Numbered from the stretch's first letter, positions 1-11,552 are shown. The stretch: 64,000 nucleotides of DNA from Protopterus annectens (GCF_019279795.1 NC_056750.1:693943925-694007924), one strand, 5' to 3'. A program made the numbers and translations. The notes: generated by a model from the sequence alone, not told the origin.

Positions 1-760
1 GTGGTAGTCTTCTTAACACCGAATGTGTGATGAGACCTTGGGACCCAGGTGGACAGTAGTCTCTCCTTTGATAAACACATTGCCACAGTAGTCAAGAAAT
101 CCTTCTACATGGCATACCTCATCACAAAAGGGTTCTCATCCAGGAAAAAAGAAGTCACTGTTCCCCTCTACTTGACACTCATTAGACTCATTATAGAGTA
201 CAACGTCCCTTTTAGAATGTACCTCACAAGACATCTGCAGCAGCTGGAAAGGTCACAGAAGTACCTCACAAAGAGGATTACTGGCCTCAAACAGATGCCC
301 TGCACTGATCATCTCAAAAATCTCCAGCTTTACTCTGTAGCATATCGTCTACTCCGAGGAGATCTCTGCCTAACATATAAAGCTATGTCAAACCCAGAGC
401 TGTTGGACATGCTACACCTAAAGAAATCCCAATCTCTCTGAGCTACATGCTCTAGGGACCTATACCTTGTCACCACAATAAACAGGACTTGCTGGAGGGA
501 TAGATTCCTGTCCCAGAGACTTCCCATGCTCTGGAACAAGCTACCCATGTGTGTCATGCAAAGTTCCTCATTAACACTATTCAAGAAAAATCTTGATGAG
601 TGGATGGGAAATAGGAAATACACCCTGGGGATCACTTCTGTGGCTCTGCTCGACAGGGGCATAAGAAATTAACTTTCTTGAGTTGGCGTAAGCCAGGGAA
701 CTTTGTTGGCTAGACTTACTTAGGCCCTTGGGCCGATAGCCTAGTACCTACCTATGAACT
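1..760 (+). mobile_element. CR1-type LINE, 3' end of ORF2 plus 3' tail
   Basis: This is the C-terminal part of a non-LTR reverse transcriptase ORF followed by its 3' UTR. The open stretch at 49-441 encodes the post-RT region (IEYNVPF, HLQQLERSQKYLTKRITGL, LLRGDLCLTYKAMSNPELL), typical of CR1/L2-group ORF2. After a stop at 439 the same reading continues with WRDRFLSQRLPMLWNKLP and DEWMGNRKY up to about 660. The tail GGCTAGACTTACTTAGGCCC...GATAGCCTAGTACC...CTATGAAC also closes the CR1 copy at 2440-5655 and several SINEs here. The element continues off the left edge. It is a dead copy, because the ORF has stops. The family is sure from repeated internal homologues in this window. The clade name CR1 rests on motif recognition and the 8-bp terminal repeat pattern seen at 11.93 kb. 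Confidence 0.85.
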
Positions 761-769
761 TTTAAGTGT

Positions 770-2440
770 GTGCTAATGCTAATGTTAATAAGATACAGAT
801 GTATCCAAGTGCATGCATGTACATGGGCAGCTCAAAATTAATGTTCCACACATATGTTTTTGTGAATAAGTTGCCTTTCCAGTGTTAAACACGTTACAAA
901 TGCAGTTATGCTGGTGTCATTTGTGTATGCTGTGTGCTGCTGTTTTGTGGGCATGTGTACCAGATGCAAAACTTCAGTAGAGTTAGGCCCTAAAGGAGTT
1001 AGTTGCAGTCCTGCAGTTTTTATCATATACTTGCTATATTGGCAAATTATCTGTTGGAATATTTTTTTTGGGGGGGGTTGAGGGATGGACAAGGAAAGAA
1101 CTGCTGGATACAGCAGCATTATGGAGTACAGGAGCACATAAACTGTGGAGAAGATTATGATGTTGCTTTAGTATGTCTATACTGTGCTTAATGCTAGTTC
1201 CTAAAAGATTAAGTAATTAATGCACAAAAATGATAATTTAGGTACTTTTGGCAGCAACCAAGCTGTAGGAAAAAAACACGTAACAGGTCTATGTAGCTGC
1301 TTGACATGTAATGCATCTGATATGCACATCTTACTAACACTGAAGGAGCTACCTGTGTTGTGCTGCAGGCAATCTGCCCTTATACAGGTTATGACCATTT
1401 GTGCACCCATTGTCCGTGGGTGTATAGGCAATCTTAATAGCTGCGTATGCAAACCATCCTATGTAATAAAAGGCATGCCATGTAGAAGAACAGTCACTGT
1501 CAGCACACAGATATTGGTTGACAGTGGACTTTTTTTTTCATACCATGGACTGACATTATCAGTTGCTGGCTTGACATGCCATATATATGTTATCATCTTC
1601 TTTCTTGCTGGTGGTGGGTCAGATGAACTACAGGTGTATGAACAGTGTTTAGAGGTATGCATGTGTGTATGAGTGCTGGAGACCACAGATATGTATTATG
1701 GGTACCTACTTGCAGTACATCAGACAGTAGATTGTATGCACATGGGTTTATGCAATGTAATGATATGCTTATCTTCAAATAAGTTATTTCATTATACAGC
1801 ATAATGCCTACAATACACAAGCAATGGGGATACAAGTTCTCTGTTGCAGAAAATGAAATCTTACTGCAGATCCTCCAACTCCAAGTTCAGCAGATGATCA
1901 TCCATGATATATCTGATAAACTGTATCACAACCTTGCCTGATGGGATGTGGAAAATAATATGAATGATGTTAATGGCCAGGGCAGACACTATTAATAGGT
2001 TAGACTATGGCCACTGTTGCTAGGGACACAATGCTTGTCTAGCCCAGGAGCTTAGGGTGATGGTAGGTTGTTGGTCAGCTGAACCAGCATTAATAGAAAT
2101 GGAGGATAACCTTGCCTCTCTGCCTGGGTTGTCTGAGTCCTCCATAGGCCACATTGGAGTACTGACCATTGCAGCAGAACTATAGTGGCCATGAAGAATC
2201 TCCACTGGAGCTGTCCAAGGTGTGCATGTCTGTTATGTATTCAGTAACTGCATACTGAGCAAATGTGAACTGTACTGCAGATTGTCTTCCATCAGTTATC
2301 TGTGTAGGAACAGCAAGACGTCCGACTACAAGACAACCAGTTCATGGTAAGGTCAGTATTTTGTTAGTCTACCACTATATGGAATAGTTATCATTCACTT
2401 ACTGTGATTAAAGGAATATGGCACATAACTCTCCTAAACA
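770..2440. other. Unresolved spacer, possible Harbinger ORF1 relic near 1.80-1.97 kb
   Basis: I see no intact gene in this stretch. Short ORFs on both strands look like chance. One piece at about 1805-1940 on the plus strand reads YKFSVAENEILLQILQLQ, which resembles the start of the Myb/SANT-like domain of Harbinger ORF1 proteins (compare VNFSYEENHVLKTALR on the minus strand at 49.7 kb). The match is short and followed by stops, so it is only suggestive. It sits in the orientation expected if it paired with the minus-strand transposase relic at 7.0-8.1 kb, with the CR1 at 2.44-5.66 kb inserted between them. Confidence 0.3.
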
Positions 2441-2454
2441 GTGTGCCACTCAAC

Positions 2455-2975
2455 AAAAGACCCAAAGGCAAAACAGCATACCAACACACTAGTCATAGGT
2501 GACTTGATAGTGAGGCACACTGATGTCCCACTCACTAGGTTGAATAAGGAGAAAGTAACAGCTGCCTGTCAGGTGCCAGGATCCGCCACATAATGCACTC
2601 AGGTCCCTCAACAACAGGTACAAATATGACTCTGTCATTGTACATGTTGGTGTGAATGACCTGAGATGTACCTCCCTGGGCTACATGAAAAGAGATGTGG
2701 AGGAGCTCTCGGATTATGTAGTTCAAGTGGGTATGACCCTAGCCCTGAGCAGCCTCCTGCTTTTGCCCACAATGATACCACAGTACAAGCAGAAAATGAC
2801 TGATTTCAACAATTGGCTAAGTTTCTGGTGTCACTCTATGGGGATCCAGTATCTGTCTGCCTGGATTGACATGATTGACAGACCTCGATGTTTTGCCAGA
2901 GATGGCCTGCATCTATCACCCCTAGGCTTCTGGATACTGGCCAAAGCTCTTGCCACCCCTATAGTGTCTTTTTAG
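2455..2975 (+). pseudogene. CR1 ORF1 fragment with SGNH (GDSL-like) esterase domain
   Basis: ORF1 proteins of some CR1/L2-group LINEs contain an SGNH-fold esterase domain thought to act on lipids or to help the particle meet membranes. Three of the usual blocks are visible. Block I is at about 2492 (VIGDLIVRHTD), where the expected GDS nucleophile serine reads leucine (TTG). Block III is at about 2647 (HVGVNDL, the GxND motif). Block V is at about 2902 (DGLHLSPLG, with the catalytic Asp and His). A frameshift near 2580-2610 separates block I from the rest, and the open part is 2652-2975. The ORF stops at 2973-2975 and ORF2-like coding starts about 35 bases later. The product would lack its nucleophile as read here. 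Confidence 0.8.
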
Positions 2976-3009
2976 GTGGTGTTCCAAAGACCAAATTACC
3001 ACTGTAAAA

Positions 3010-5575
3010 GCTACAAATAAATGCAATCTGAGGGTCATACTGCTCAATGCTAGAAGTCTAAATCTCAAAATGCACTCGCTCAAAGCACTCCTTAAAATGG
3101 AGAACATCAACATTTGTGCTGTAACAGAGACCTGGTTCAAGGCAGCTAAAAGCACCCATGCAATACCAGGCTATAACTCACTCCACACCTTTCAGTCCCA
3201 GAAATTGGACCAAAGCTCCAAATTGATGGTGTTTCCATATTCGTAAAGGATGCACACACCTCCAGACTGGTAGCCCAACATAACGCATCAGAGATACAGG
3301 TGCAGCTAACATTGGGTGAGACAGTGATTCAGGTTGTAGCTTGCTATAAATCCTCAACCATGTCCCAAGACTCACACTGCACATTTCTAAGCACCCTGGG
3401 GAATATTAGGGGTTCAACTTAACATTCATACTGGGCGACTTCAACTACCCCTCCAATAAATGGGAAAACTACTCATGTACCAATACACTTGCCCAATGTT
3501 TCCTGGAATTCATTAATTCCAATACCCTGGACTAGATTATTATAAGCCCCACTAGAGGTAGCAACATCCTTAAACTGGTCATTACTAACATGGGCAACCA
3601 ATAGACAACTCCTCCTTGGTTATATCCGACCACAAACTAATCACCTTGGAACCCCCCCCCCCCGCAAAGGCAATTGGAGAACAGCTGCATGAATGCCGAA
3701 TCATACACTATTACCCTGTACAAACACAGACACAAATGCATGGATCCCGTCATACCCAATAGAACCAAGACCCACTCCTCCAAAAAAGGAAGCCAATCTG
3801 GTGGTCCCCTGCCATAAACAAACTGTACAACAAAAAGTGGAAACTGATGCGGAATAAGGTGAATTCCCAAGACTGGAAAAACTCCCTTATCAGCCTCAAC
3901 AAGAAGTTGAGATCCCTCACCAAATCCTCTAAAGCTAGCTATGAAAACAGAATTGCAGCAGATAGTAAAGACAACCACAAGGCCTTCTATAATCTCCAGA
4001 GTAGTACTCAGATTTGTTCGGAGCTATTGCACAATGGCACCTGCTATACTGAGCCAAAAAATATTGCCAGTATACTGGCCGACAGATTCAGTGCCAACTT
4101 TACCTCTCTCTCCCCCACCAAAGGATCAATCACAATGCCAGTAGATTGCCAGGCACCCAGTATTACTGCTGCATAGGTTAAAACAGCACTGTCCAAGGCC
4201 AAAAATATAGCTTCTATAGGACCTGACAATATCCCTGGCTGTGTTCTACATGAACTACAGATTGAACTGGCACCTCACTTTTGTGCCCTGTTCAATCACA
4301 GCCTCACCTCAGGCTTTGTCCCTACTGAATAGCACACTGCTACACTCATCCCTCTCCACAAAGGAGGTGCGACTACAGACCCTGGGAACTATCACCCATT
4401 AGCCTGATGAGTCTGATGTGCAAAGCTATGGAACGCATCATCATGGACCTAATAAATAAGGATATAGGGAGTTTCCAAACTCTGGATCCTACACAGTTTC
4501 ATTTTGTGAAGGATAGAGCATGTCTGCTGAACTTGGTCGACTTCTTTGAGTCAGTCACCAGAGCTGTGGATGAAGGCAAGGTGGTTCATACAGCCTACCT
4601 TAACCTGACCAAGGCCTTTGATACCATTCCCCACTCAGGAATCATAGAAAACCTCACTAAGCTAGGCATCAACCCGTATATCACTAGGTGGGTTGCAAAC
4701 TGGCTCACAGAACCCACAGTGTGAAAGTAGCTGACTCCAAGTCAGACTCCCAAAACAAAGGGACTCTGGCTGACAAAGTTCGCAGACGATTGCAAGTTGG
4801 GAACCATAATTAACTCCCCAAGTGATTTTGGCATCCTTCAAAAATGCCTCACTGGGACCAATGAATGGTGTCAGAACCATGGCCTTAAGCTCAATGCCAA
4901 AAAATGTCATCATCCCCTTTGGGAAAAAAACCCAGTTCTCATGAATTACCACATCAATGGTAGTCCACTGAACACAGAAGGCTTTATAAGAGATCTGGGA
5001 ACGCAGGTTGACAGCATCCTCTCTTTTGACCACCACATTGCCACTGTGGTCAGAAAGTCCTATGTGACACATCTCATTACTAAGTGTTTTGCATCCAGGA
5101 AGAAAGAGGTCATTGTCTCCCTCTACTCTTCCCTCATTAGGCCAGTCATCGAGTACAATGCCCCATTTGGCATGTACCTCACTAGACACCTGCAACAACT
5201 GCAGAGGCTGCAAAAGTACCTTACAAAGACGATCCTAGGCCTTAAACAGTTGTCCTATATGGACAGACTCAAAAACTCCAACTATTCTCTGTCTCATATT
5301 GCCTACTTAGAGGCGATCTCTGCTTGACTTACAATGTCATGTCTAACCCAGCTCTGTTAGAAATGCTACATCTAAAGAACAGGGACAGGTTCATTACCCA
5401 AAGACTGCCCGTGCTATGGAATAGACTTCCCATACATGTCAAGTGGAGCACCTCACTGGCCCTCTTCAAGAGAAATATTGATGAGTGGATGGGAAATAGA
5501 AAATTCACCCCAGGGATCACTTCAGTGGCTCTACTTGACAAAGGCACTGGCAACTATGGTTGGATGGCATGATGC
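3010..5575 (+). pseudogene. CR1 ORF2: APE endonuclease plus reverse transcriptase, broken
   Basis: ORF2 would nick the target DNA and reverse transcribe the element RNA. The endonuclease begins near 3019 (LLNARSLNLKMHSLKALL, then AVTETWF with the catalytic Glu) and continues through LGDFNYP near 3435 and SPTRGS near 3547. A poly-C slip near 3651 and several stops follow. The RT part shows LNLTKAFDTIPHSG near 4600, the FADD catalytic box at about 4779-4790, and C-terminal CR1 sequence up to 5572 (RDRF...WNRLP...DEWMGNRKF). Between WLTEPTV (4720) and FADD only about 55 bases remain. The RT segment that in the inverted copy at 37.3 kb reads VPQGSVLGPLLFG is therefore deleted. A further frameshift lies near 5325. 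The enzyme is dead. Confidence 0.88.
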
Positions 5576-5659
5576 CAGGGTAATCCTATGGGCTAGGCTT
5601 GCAAATGCTCCAGGGCCATTAGCCTAGTACACACCTATGAGTCTATGATTAGTCTTATT

Positions 5660-7000
5660 TATCGTGGGTGTTTTCCTTTAATGTCTTCACAGGGAATGTT
5701 TAATCAGGCTCCTCCACACTGGATACATTGTTACCTGATGTGAATGACTCAGACTCCAACAATGATGACAGTTGAAATTTTCAAAGGGCATAGGCATGCT
5801 GTCAGTGTTGGTTACAGGCATTTTGAAATCCAGATCTCCTCACAAGTAAGTTCATGTCTCTGTGCCTGTAAAAGTCATCCCATAAACATAGGAAGACACT
5901 GAAGGATGGAAGGTCACAGATAGTTCTACATGGGAAGGGATGTCACACTCTGTAGTGTAATCCCCTTTGCTTGCCACCAGCTCCACTGCACACACGGAAG
6001 ACAGGGTAATCAGCATAACAGTGACTATAGATGCCATAGTTACTGAACCCACCTAAGATAGCTATCTCTGCCTCTGACCCAGTGACTGTGCAGAGTTATC
6101 ATATAAGGACAAGCTAACATCATATCAGTCCTTGCAGAGATGGCACATGTTTTAGAAGGTGTTTGTGTGATGACCTGAGGGACTCCATATGCCACATCTT
6201 TGACTCGATGGACAAGTTCTGTAGGCAGCATGCATGACACAGTTCTCCCTGTTTACACAAGCAGATGCACTTCCCACGGCTGCTCCACCTGTCTTTGGCA
6301 TTAAGGGATAATGTAGAAGGTGGAGGCTGAGGTCAGACACTCGCACTGCTACCACTTCCATCCCACAGTCCAGTATGTGAAGGTAAGTAGGGCAAGGCAT
6401 GTACATTCACAAGGGGTTGGGGCTCATGCCACAGAGATGAAAGGTATGGGCCATCACTCACATACATGCAGGACACCTTCTTCTAAGTAAGGGCTGCATA
6501 GCCCCTGTGACCTGCCAGGAGAGAACACTCCCATGTACAAGGGCAGGCACTGAATGCACACACTTCTTCTGTGGGTGCACAGAGCATGTCTGTAGGAGCT
6601 CATCATAGTGCTGTAACTTCTGCTGAGGCTTTCTCCCCACAGACTATGCATAAGCCTACAATGTCCTCATTCACAGTAATGGTAACTGTGTCCCTTTCTT
6701 ACCCACTCTATCCTCAGTCATCTCTACATCTGATAAATACAGCACCATATCATCAGTCATATCAACACACTTGCATTTTTCTGAGTGTGACACTTGACAC
6801 TGTGCACCTCCCCACCTGTGGAAATTATGACAAATGTGTCCTGTCCAAAGTGCTTTGTTATTTGCATACAGTAAATCTTATGCATATTATGACTGGTCTA
6901 TGTGTGGGTAAATACAGCCTGATTGAGGATTTGCTTGCATTACTTTTAATGTTCTGTATAATGCTTTATTCTGGCTTTAGCTATGAACAAGTCACCACCT
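5660..7000. other. Unresolved, probably internal sequence of an old Harbinger element
   Basis: There are several short open stretches on both strands (for example minus 6152-6406 and plus 6571-7005) but no domain I recognise. The stretch lies directly downstream, on the minus strand, of the Harbinger transposase relic at 7.0-8.1 kb. It may hold the spacer and second-ORF remains of that element. This is positional inference only. Confidence 0.3.
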
Positions 7001-8120
7001 CATAGCCAGTGCTACATCACGCTGCACTTACCTTTGTCTGGCATAGTCCTTCTTTGCTGCTGGTTCCTCCACAGGCTCATCTTGAGGCTCTTCCACAGCC
7101 TTGGTATGGTGGAACTTCTTCCTCTTGCCATGTGTACTTCCTCCTGCAACTATGTTCTCAAAATGATGTTGTGTAACATAGCACAGAAAGAAAATGTCTT
7201 TGTACATGTTCCAAGATCATACTGCAAGGCATCGGCAGATACAACCAGGCAATGAAAGTGGACCTTCAACAGGCCAAGCTCCTGTTCAACATGTTTGTGA
7301 CAGGCAATATTTGTAGCCATTGTCTGCCGTAGTCTAGGGATTTCTAATAGATGTCATTAATGATAGATCCAGGGCATATCCAGCATTAACATTAAGATAA
7401 TATAACTTGCATGTGTGCCGTATATGGGTGTTTTGGGTACTGCTTTCATGGCCTGTAGATATATTGTGGATTATACTTTGTGCATTACATACCACCTGGT
7501 AGTTCATGGAGTGGTAACATTTATGGTTTAATTTATCTTCCTTCCTGCTCACCAGGCAGGTACCTTTAGTTCAGATTGTGTGCAGTCCATGGCCTCATGA
7601 AAATGGGTCGTTTCATAAAAATTCCACATGGATCTACTGTCTGATACAACGAAACCACATATACTTCCTCACATGCAGTAGTATGGCATCATGGTACTGG
7701 TGCAGTATCCTTGAGGTAGATGCCTGGGAAGCCCCTACCATATCCCTCTTGATCACTGAAAGGTCCCTGTAGTTGGTATTCTCAAAGCCACATGTACCTT
7801 GGAATCTTTGGGGACATTTCTCCACACTTCTCATAGGCTTGCAAATGAGTGTGACACATCTCATTCAGCTCCCACATGGAGACTCTCTCCACATAATAGT
7901 GTTCCACAGTTTCAGTGTTATGCAGGTCATGAAATGCTGGGCATAAACGACCTGACAGTGAAGATGTGCAACACTGTGACTACCAGCAGTGAGTGCAGCC
8001 TGTTCAATACACAGCCTTATTAATGTTGCAGCTACCCTATACATCATTTCTTGATTCTTTTCCTGGATCTCAAAAATTTTACTGTGGTCAATAACTCTGG
8101 AGCTAGCACTTCCAGTCATG
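7000..8120 (-). pseudogene. Harbinger-type transposase relic (HARBI1-like)
   Basis: Harbinger transposases cut and rejoin DNA with a DDE nuclease and need a partner Myb-like protein. On the minus strand, the open piece 7634-7864 contains SVIKRDMVGASQASTSRIL followed by HVRKYMWF. This matches the helix-turn-helix region that in HARBI1-type proteins precedes the first catalytic Asp (pattern G.SQASMSR...FIRFP). Farther downstream on the same strand, near 7160-7190, FCAMLHNIIL resembles the conserved CCVLHNI motif close to the C-terminus. Near 7040-7080 an acidic DEPVEEPAAK-like end is followed by RQR. Frames change several times and the central DDE region is not readable, so this is an old inactive copy. 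A fresher relative lies at 45.9-47.4 kb. Confidence 0.62.
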
Positions 8121-8374
8121 CACTATATATATATAGTTGTCTCTATCCACTCCACCATATTGTTTATCCTCATTAGCAGCTCTGGAATCACTCATTTTAA
8201 CAATGTTGCTCATGTCGTGCCATTATACCATCATTTGCATACAGTGCAGGCTGTGGAATTTTTCAGCTTTCCTTGCTCATTATCAGTGTGCCGCTGAATC
8301 ACCCACGGCATACAGGTGGCTGCTCATCACACACAATTCCTTATCAAAACATGGAACTTGTTTCTGAACCCAAT

Positions 8375-9040
8375 AGATAAAATTCTATTAGTAAACTTTT
8401 GTGCTGAAGGATTGTTTGTGTTTAATTCTGTGGTTAGATTTCTATCTGTAGAAAAGTTTCTATTTGTAAAAATTTTGTTGGTCGAATTATATTTGCCAAA
8501 TTAGTTTTACTGAACTGTGTACTTAGATCTAACTTCGGATTCTGTAGTAAGAAATCTATCTGACGAATTTTGTATATTGAATTGCTTTTGCAGAGTTGTG
8601 CCTGCATAATTCTATGTGCAAAATTCTGAGCTAAGAATGTCATCACTACAATCCTATATTTAGAATAATGCAGTCTGAAGAATGTTGTCTGCAACATTTT
8701 TTCTATTTTATCACTACAATTCTCTATTTAGAATGCTGTCTGAAGAAGTCTATCTGTAGCATTCTGTCTGCAAATTGTGTTTAGAATTTCATGTATAAAA
8801 TTGTTATTAATCCTTTCTGTAGAATTCTGAGTTAAAAATTCAAACAATTCAGTGAGAATAATTCTGTCAATGGATTTCATCTTTTAAATTTTCTTCGTAA
8901 AACTTACTGTTTAGAATTCAGTTTGGAGAATTCGGTCTCAGAATTCTGCTTTATAACAGTTTGGTTAGGTTCCTATCAGTAGAAATTTGTGTTTATAAAA
9001 TTATCCAGAGACTTCTGTGTTCTGAACTCAGACCGCAGGC
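8375..9040 (+). repeat. Degenerate ~14-bp tandem repeat (minisatellite-like)
   Basis: About 660 bases are built from diverged units of 13-16 bp with a consensus near ATTCTGTCTGTAGA. Runs such as GAATGCTGTCTGAA, GAAGTCTATCTGTA and GCATTCTGTCTGCAA follow one another near 8730-8775, and AATTCAGTTTGGAG, AATTCGGTCTC and AGAATTCTGCTTTAT near 8914-8953. The EcoRI-like GAATTC core recurs many times. Roughly 45 units fit, but unit length drifts. No ORF is supported here. Confidence 0.7.
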
Positions 9041-9044
9041 TATT

Positions 9045-10510
9045 TTCAGAGCTGTATAAATGAAGGAAGTGACAGTAACATTATCTTTCTTGACAATGAC
9101 CGATTCTTATGAACACCATCACTGACTTAGTTAAGAACAACTTTAAACATACAATTAAAATACTTGCTTTGTATTCAAAGTGAATGGCAACAGTTACTCA
9201 ACTGATGTCAAGAACAATATAAACAAGAAATACAGTGGTATAGACAATTAAATAAACTTTACAATTAAAAGAAATTCAATGTCTACAATTATTTACATCA
9301 AAAGGGGGATACGAGGACGGAGAACATTACACATTGTCGAGTAACACCTGCAGGCGTAAAAAAGATATAATAAAGAATGCAGTCAAACATGATTTACAGT
9401 AGGCAGACATTGTTTCAGACATTCAAAGGAGTTAAAACATGTTAAGAAAAAAAGATCCCATTGTGTAATTGCAAGAATGACCACACAGTGTCAGCATAAT
9501 ACTTTGATATATGGTGATATTTAGTGTGACCATAAAAGTCTGCTAAGACCCTAGCAGTTACCTAGTAGGATTGCTACTTTTTCTCACATTATGCGAGACA
9601 GTAAAGCTTGAGCAGCTGTGTCCTGAACAGAAATGTGAAACATGACAAATGTGCTGAGATATTAGGGCAAAAAATATTTCCTAATATTCTAGTAATTGTG
9701 TAAACGGAAATTCTGCAAGAAAGACCTTTTATTTTGCTAAAAAAGTGAAGTCCAGTCTTTTTACTACCCATGGATATGGTTTCTCCAGTAATGTCAGCAT
9801 GTCTTACAAAATATTTTTTAAATTGAAAAGGTTATACAGTTAAATAGGAAGTTGAAATGGTTTTGTGTAACATGTAAAGTTCTATATACAAGTTATCATT
9901 AGCTGAGCATGCCTTGTAATCTGAATGAATAACAAAACAGAATAAGGCACAAAGCAGCAATAAGGATCTCTTGTCTACATTCAAAGTGTATATATAGAAA
10001 TAATGCACTTGCTAACAAAACACAACTGTCTGCCTAGTAAGAAACAGTATGAAGCATTCATGCAGCTTTTACACACAGATTTATTTTCTTTTGGTGTTGC
10101 AGTTTTAGATGGTAATAAAGCAATGTACTCAGTCAAGCTGAGTATCAGACAGTTGTGGCATAAAATGCCAAGTAACGCAAATAAGCATATTTTGTTTTTG
10201 TTTTTTTATTTATTTGATATTTGATCACCAAGAAAGTCCAGATGGGCATAAATCCCATTTTCAGCAGTCTCTCTAATAAAAAGAGTTGAGCAACTACAGT
10301 ATTCTATGATGCAACACATTCCTGGCTTGCAGAAGCACACAGTATGCTTAATAAGGCTGAAGGTCATAAGATGGTTAGATATGAATAACTTTACTAATAA
10401 AGCTAAAGCTGGATAGTACATTGCCTCATATTACAAATGAGACATTGATAACCACAGCTATTTTCATGACTGACACATGATCACTGATCACGATTGTTCA
10501 ACACAGATAT
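9045..10510. other. No recognisable feature
   Basis: This is AT-rich sequence without a convincing ORF, repeat family or RNA gene. It could be single-copy DNA or a very old transposon. Confidence 0.5.
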
Positions 10511-10511
10511 A

Positions 10512-10512
<1 letters not shown>

Positions 10513-10583
<71 letters not shown>
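10513..10583. repeat. (AC)n microsatellite
   Basis: An uninterrupted AC dinucleotide run of about 71 bases is followed by ATATATA. The THTHTH reading frame across it is an artefact. Confidence 0.98.
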
Positions 10584-10589
<6 letters not shown>

Positions 10590-10889
10590 GTGTACATAGC
10601 TGACTTTTCATGGTTTTGGCATAGCTTGCATGTTTACTTTTGTTATCCCAGAGAGAAGTCAAGTGTTGCAGTTTGTGAACTGATACATTTTAATATTACA
10701 AAATAAATTATTATAAAAAGATATAAGCAATCTTTCTTTAAAATTGTAAATTATTGGAATTTCATTTCATAGTTTGAATTGAAAGCTTAGGTTTGTTTTT
10801 TAGAGTGAATTATCATTATGTGATGATATTTCTCTGCAATGGAAAATTTTGTTAAGGTGACCAAAAAGTTTGGTTCATTCTGAATAATT

Positions 10890-11265
10890 TCTCTATCAAA
10901 CTATTCCACGAAGAATGCTGGCAGACAGTAAGATGATATAAGTAAAAAGAAGTATTTGAGCTAAACAGATTTCTGTGAGACGCTTTGGTCGGTGGGAGAA
11001 GGCATTGCTAATTTTTTTTGAGAGTGATCTCTGTTTCAGGTAATTTGTGAAATGGGTGTGAAAACATGGGTCAGTACCACAGTTTTCTAAATTTGCTAGA
11101 GGAGCTGAAGACTGACAGGTCAAAAACTTTGGTTAGGTCAATGAAAACATCTTTTTCTGTTATCCATGCTTTCACTGTATTCATAATATCACAAAACTGA
11201 TGACTTTGCAGGTCAGAAATTTTAGTCAGATCAATAAAAACATCTTTGTTCATTTATCCATCTTG
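10890..11265 (-). pseudogene. LINE reverse transcriptase fragment
   Basis: On the minus strand the reading DVFIDLTKVFDL (near 11150-11110) is the RT block carrying the first catalytic Asp. After a frameshift it is followed by LANLENCGTDPCFHTHFTNYLKQRS (about 11100-11025) and LLFTYIILLSA near 10930, which fits the LLFTLYIND block of L2/CR1-group RTs. Upstream, near 11240, a second DVFIDLTKISDLQ stretch repeats the same block, suggesting a small internal duplication. The fragment has no 3' tail and no catalytic YADD box. The clade is uncertain, and this copy differs from the CR1 family at 2.4-5.7 kb. Confidence 0.6.
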
Positions 11266-11403
11266 TTGTTGTTATACACCTACTCTTCCAAAACCCATGC
11301 TGGTATCTGTGCATATACTTACAGAGGTATTCACAATCTGAAGATGCAGTTTTTGTTGGAGGCTACATTATCTTGACTTTTCCTGTGTTGCAGGAGATTT
11401 TAG

Positions 11404-11552
11404 AGGTGGGAGTTTGGCATAATGGTTAACGGTTTACCTTACAGATGTAAGGTACAGAGTTTGATTCTCACATGGGGTAAATGGCTAGGCTTAAAATAGT
11501 CCACAAGGGCAGTTAGCATAGTACTAATCTATGAGCCTATGAACTTACCAGT
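11404..11552 (+). mobile_element. tRNA-derived SINE with CR1 3' tail, copy 1
   Basis: The 5' part is tRNA-like, with an A-box-like TGGCATAATGGTTAAC near 11416 and a B-box-like GTTTGATTCTC near 11459, the RNA polymerase III promoter elements. The 3' part (TGGCTAGGCTTAAAATAGTCC...AGTTAGCATAGTACTAATC...CTATGAAC) matches the 3' tail of the CR1 copies at 0.7 and 5.6 kb. Such SINEs depend on the LINE enzyme that recognises the shared tail. The total length is about 150 bases. Confidence 0.85.

Larger units (their letters stand above)
2440..5655 (+). mobile_element. CR1-type LINE, near two-ORF copy, inactivated
   Basis: This non-LTR retrotransposon carries the end of ORF1 (SGNH-esterase domain, to 2975) and most of ORF2 (endonuclease, reverse transcriptase and C-terminal region, about 3010-5575), followed by the family 3' tail (GGCTAGGCTTGCAAATGCTCC...TAGCCTAGTAC...CTATGAGTC). 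It is 5'-truncated inside ORF1. Several frameshifts and stops break both ORFs, so it cannot move by itself. It lies between two regions that look like parts of one older Harbinger element. Matching fragments occur at 1-760, 14.59-16.2 kb and, inverted, at 36.6-39.36 kb. Confidence 0.9.

Noticed and set aside
5852-6651. Minus-strand short frames as continuation of the Harbinger transposase
   Set aside because: I could not find any DDE or C-terminal motif in them, and the C-terminal-like motif already lies at about 7.16 kb.
10494-10706. Frame crossing the (AC)n tract
   Set aside because: The His-Thr repeat is only the dinucleotide run read in frame.
11410-11475. tRNA genes at the A-box/B-box sequences in the SINEs
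   Set aside because: The heads do not fold into an intact cloverleaf with CCA-side acceptor pairing that I can see, and they are fused to LINE tails, so they are SINE promoters.
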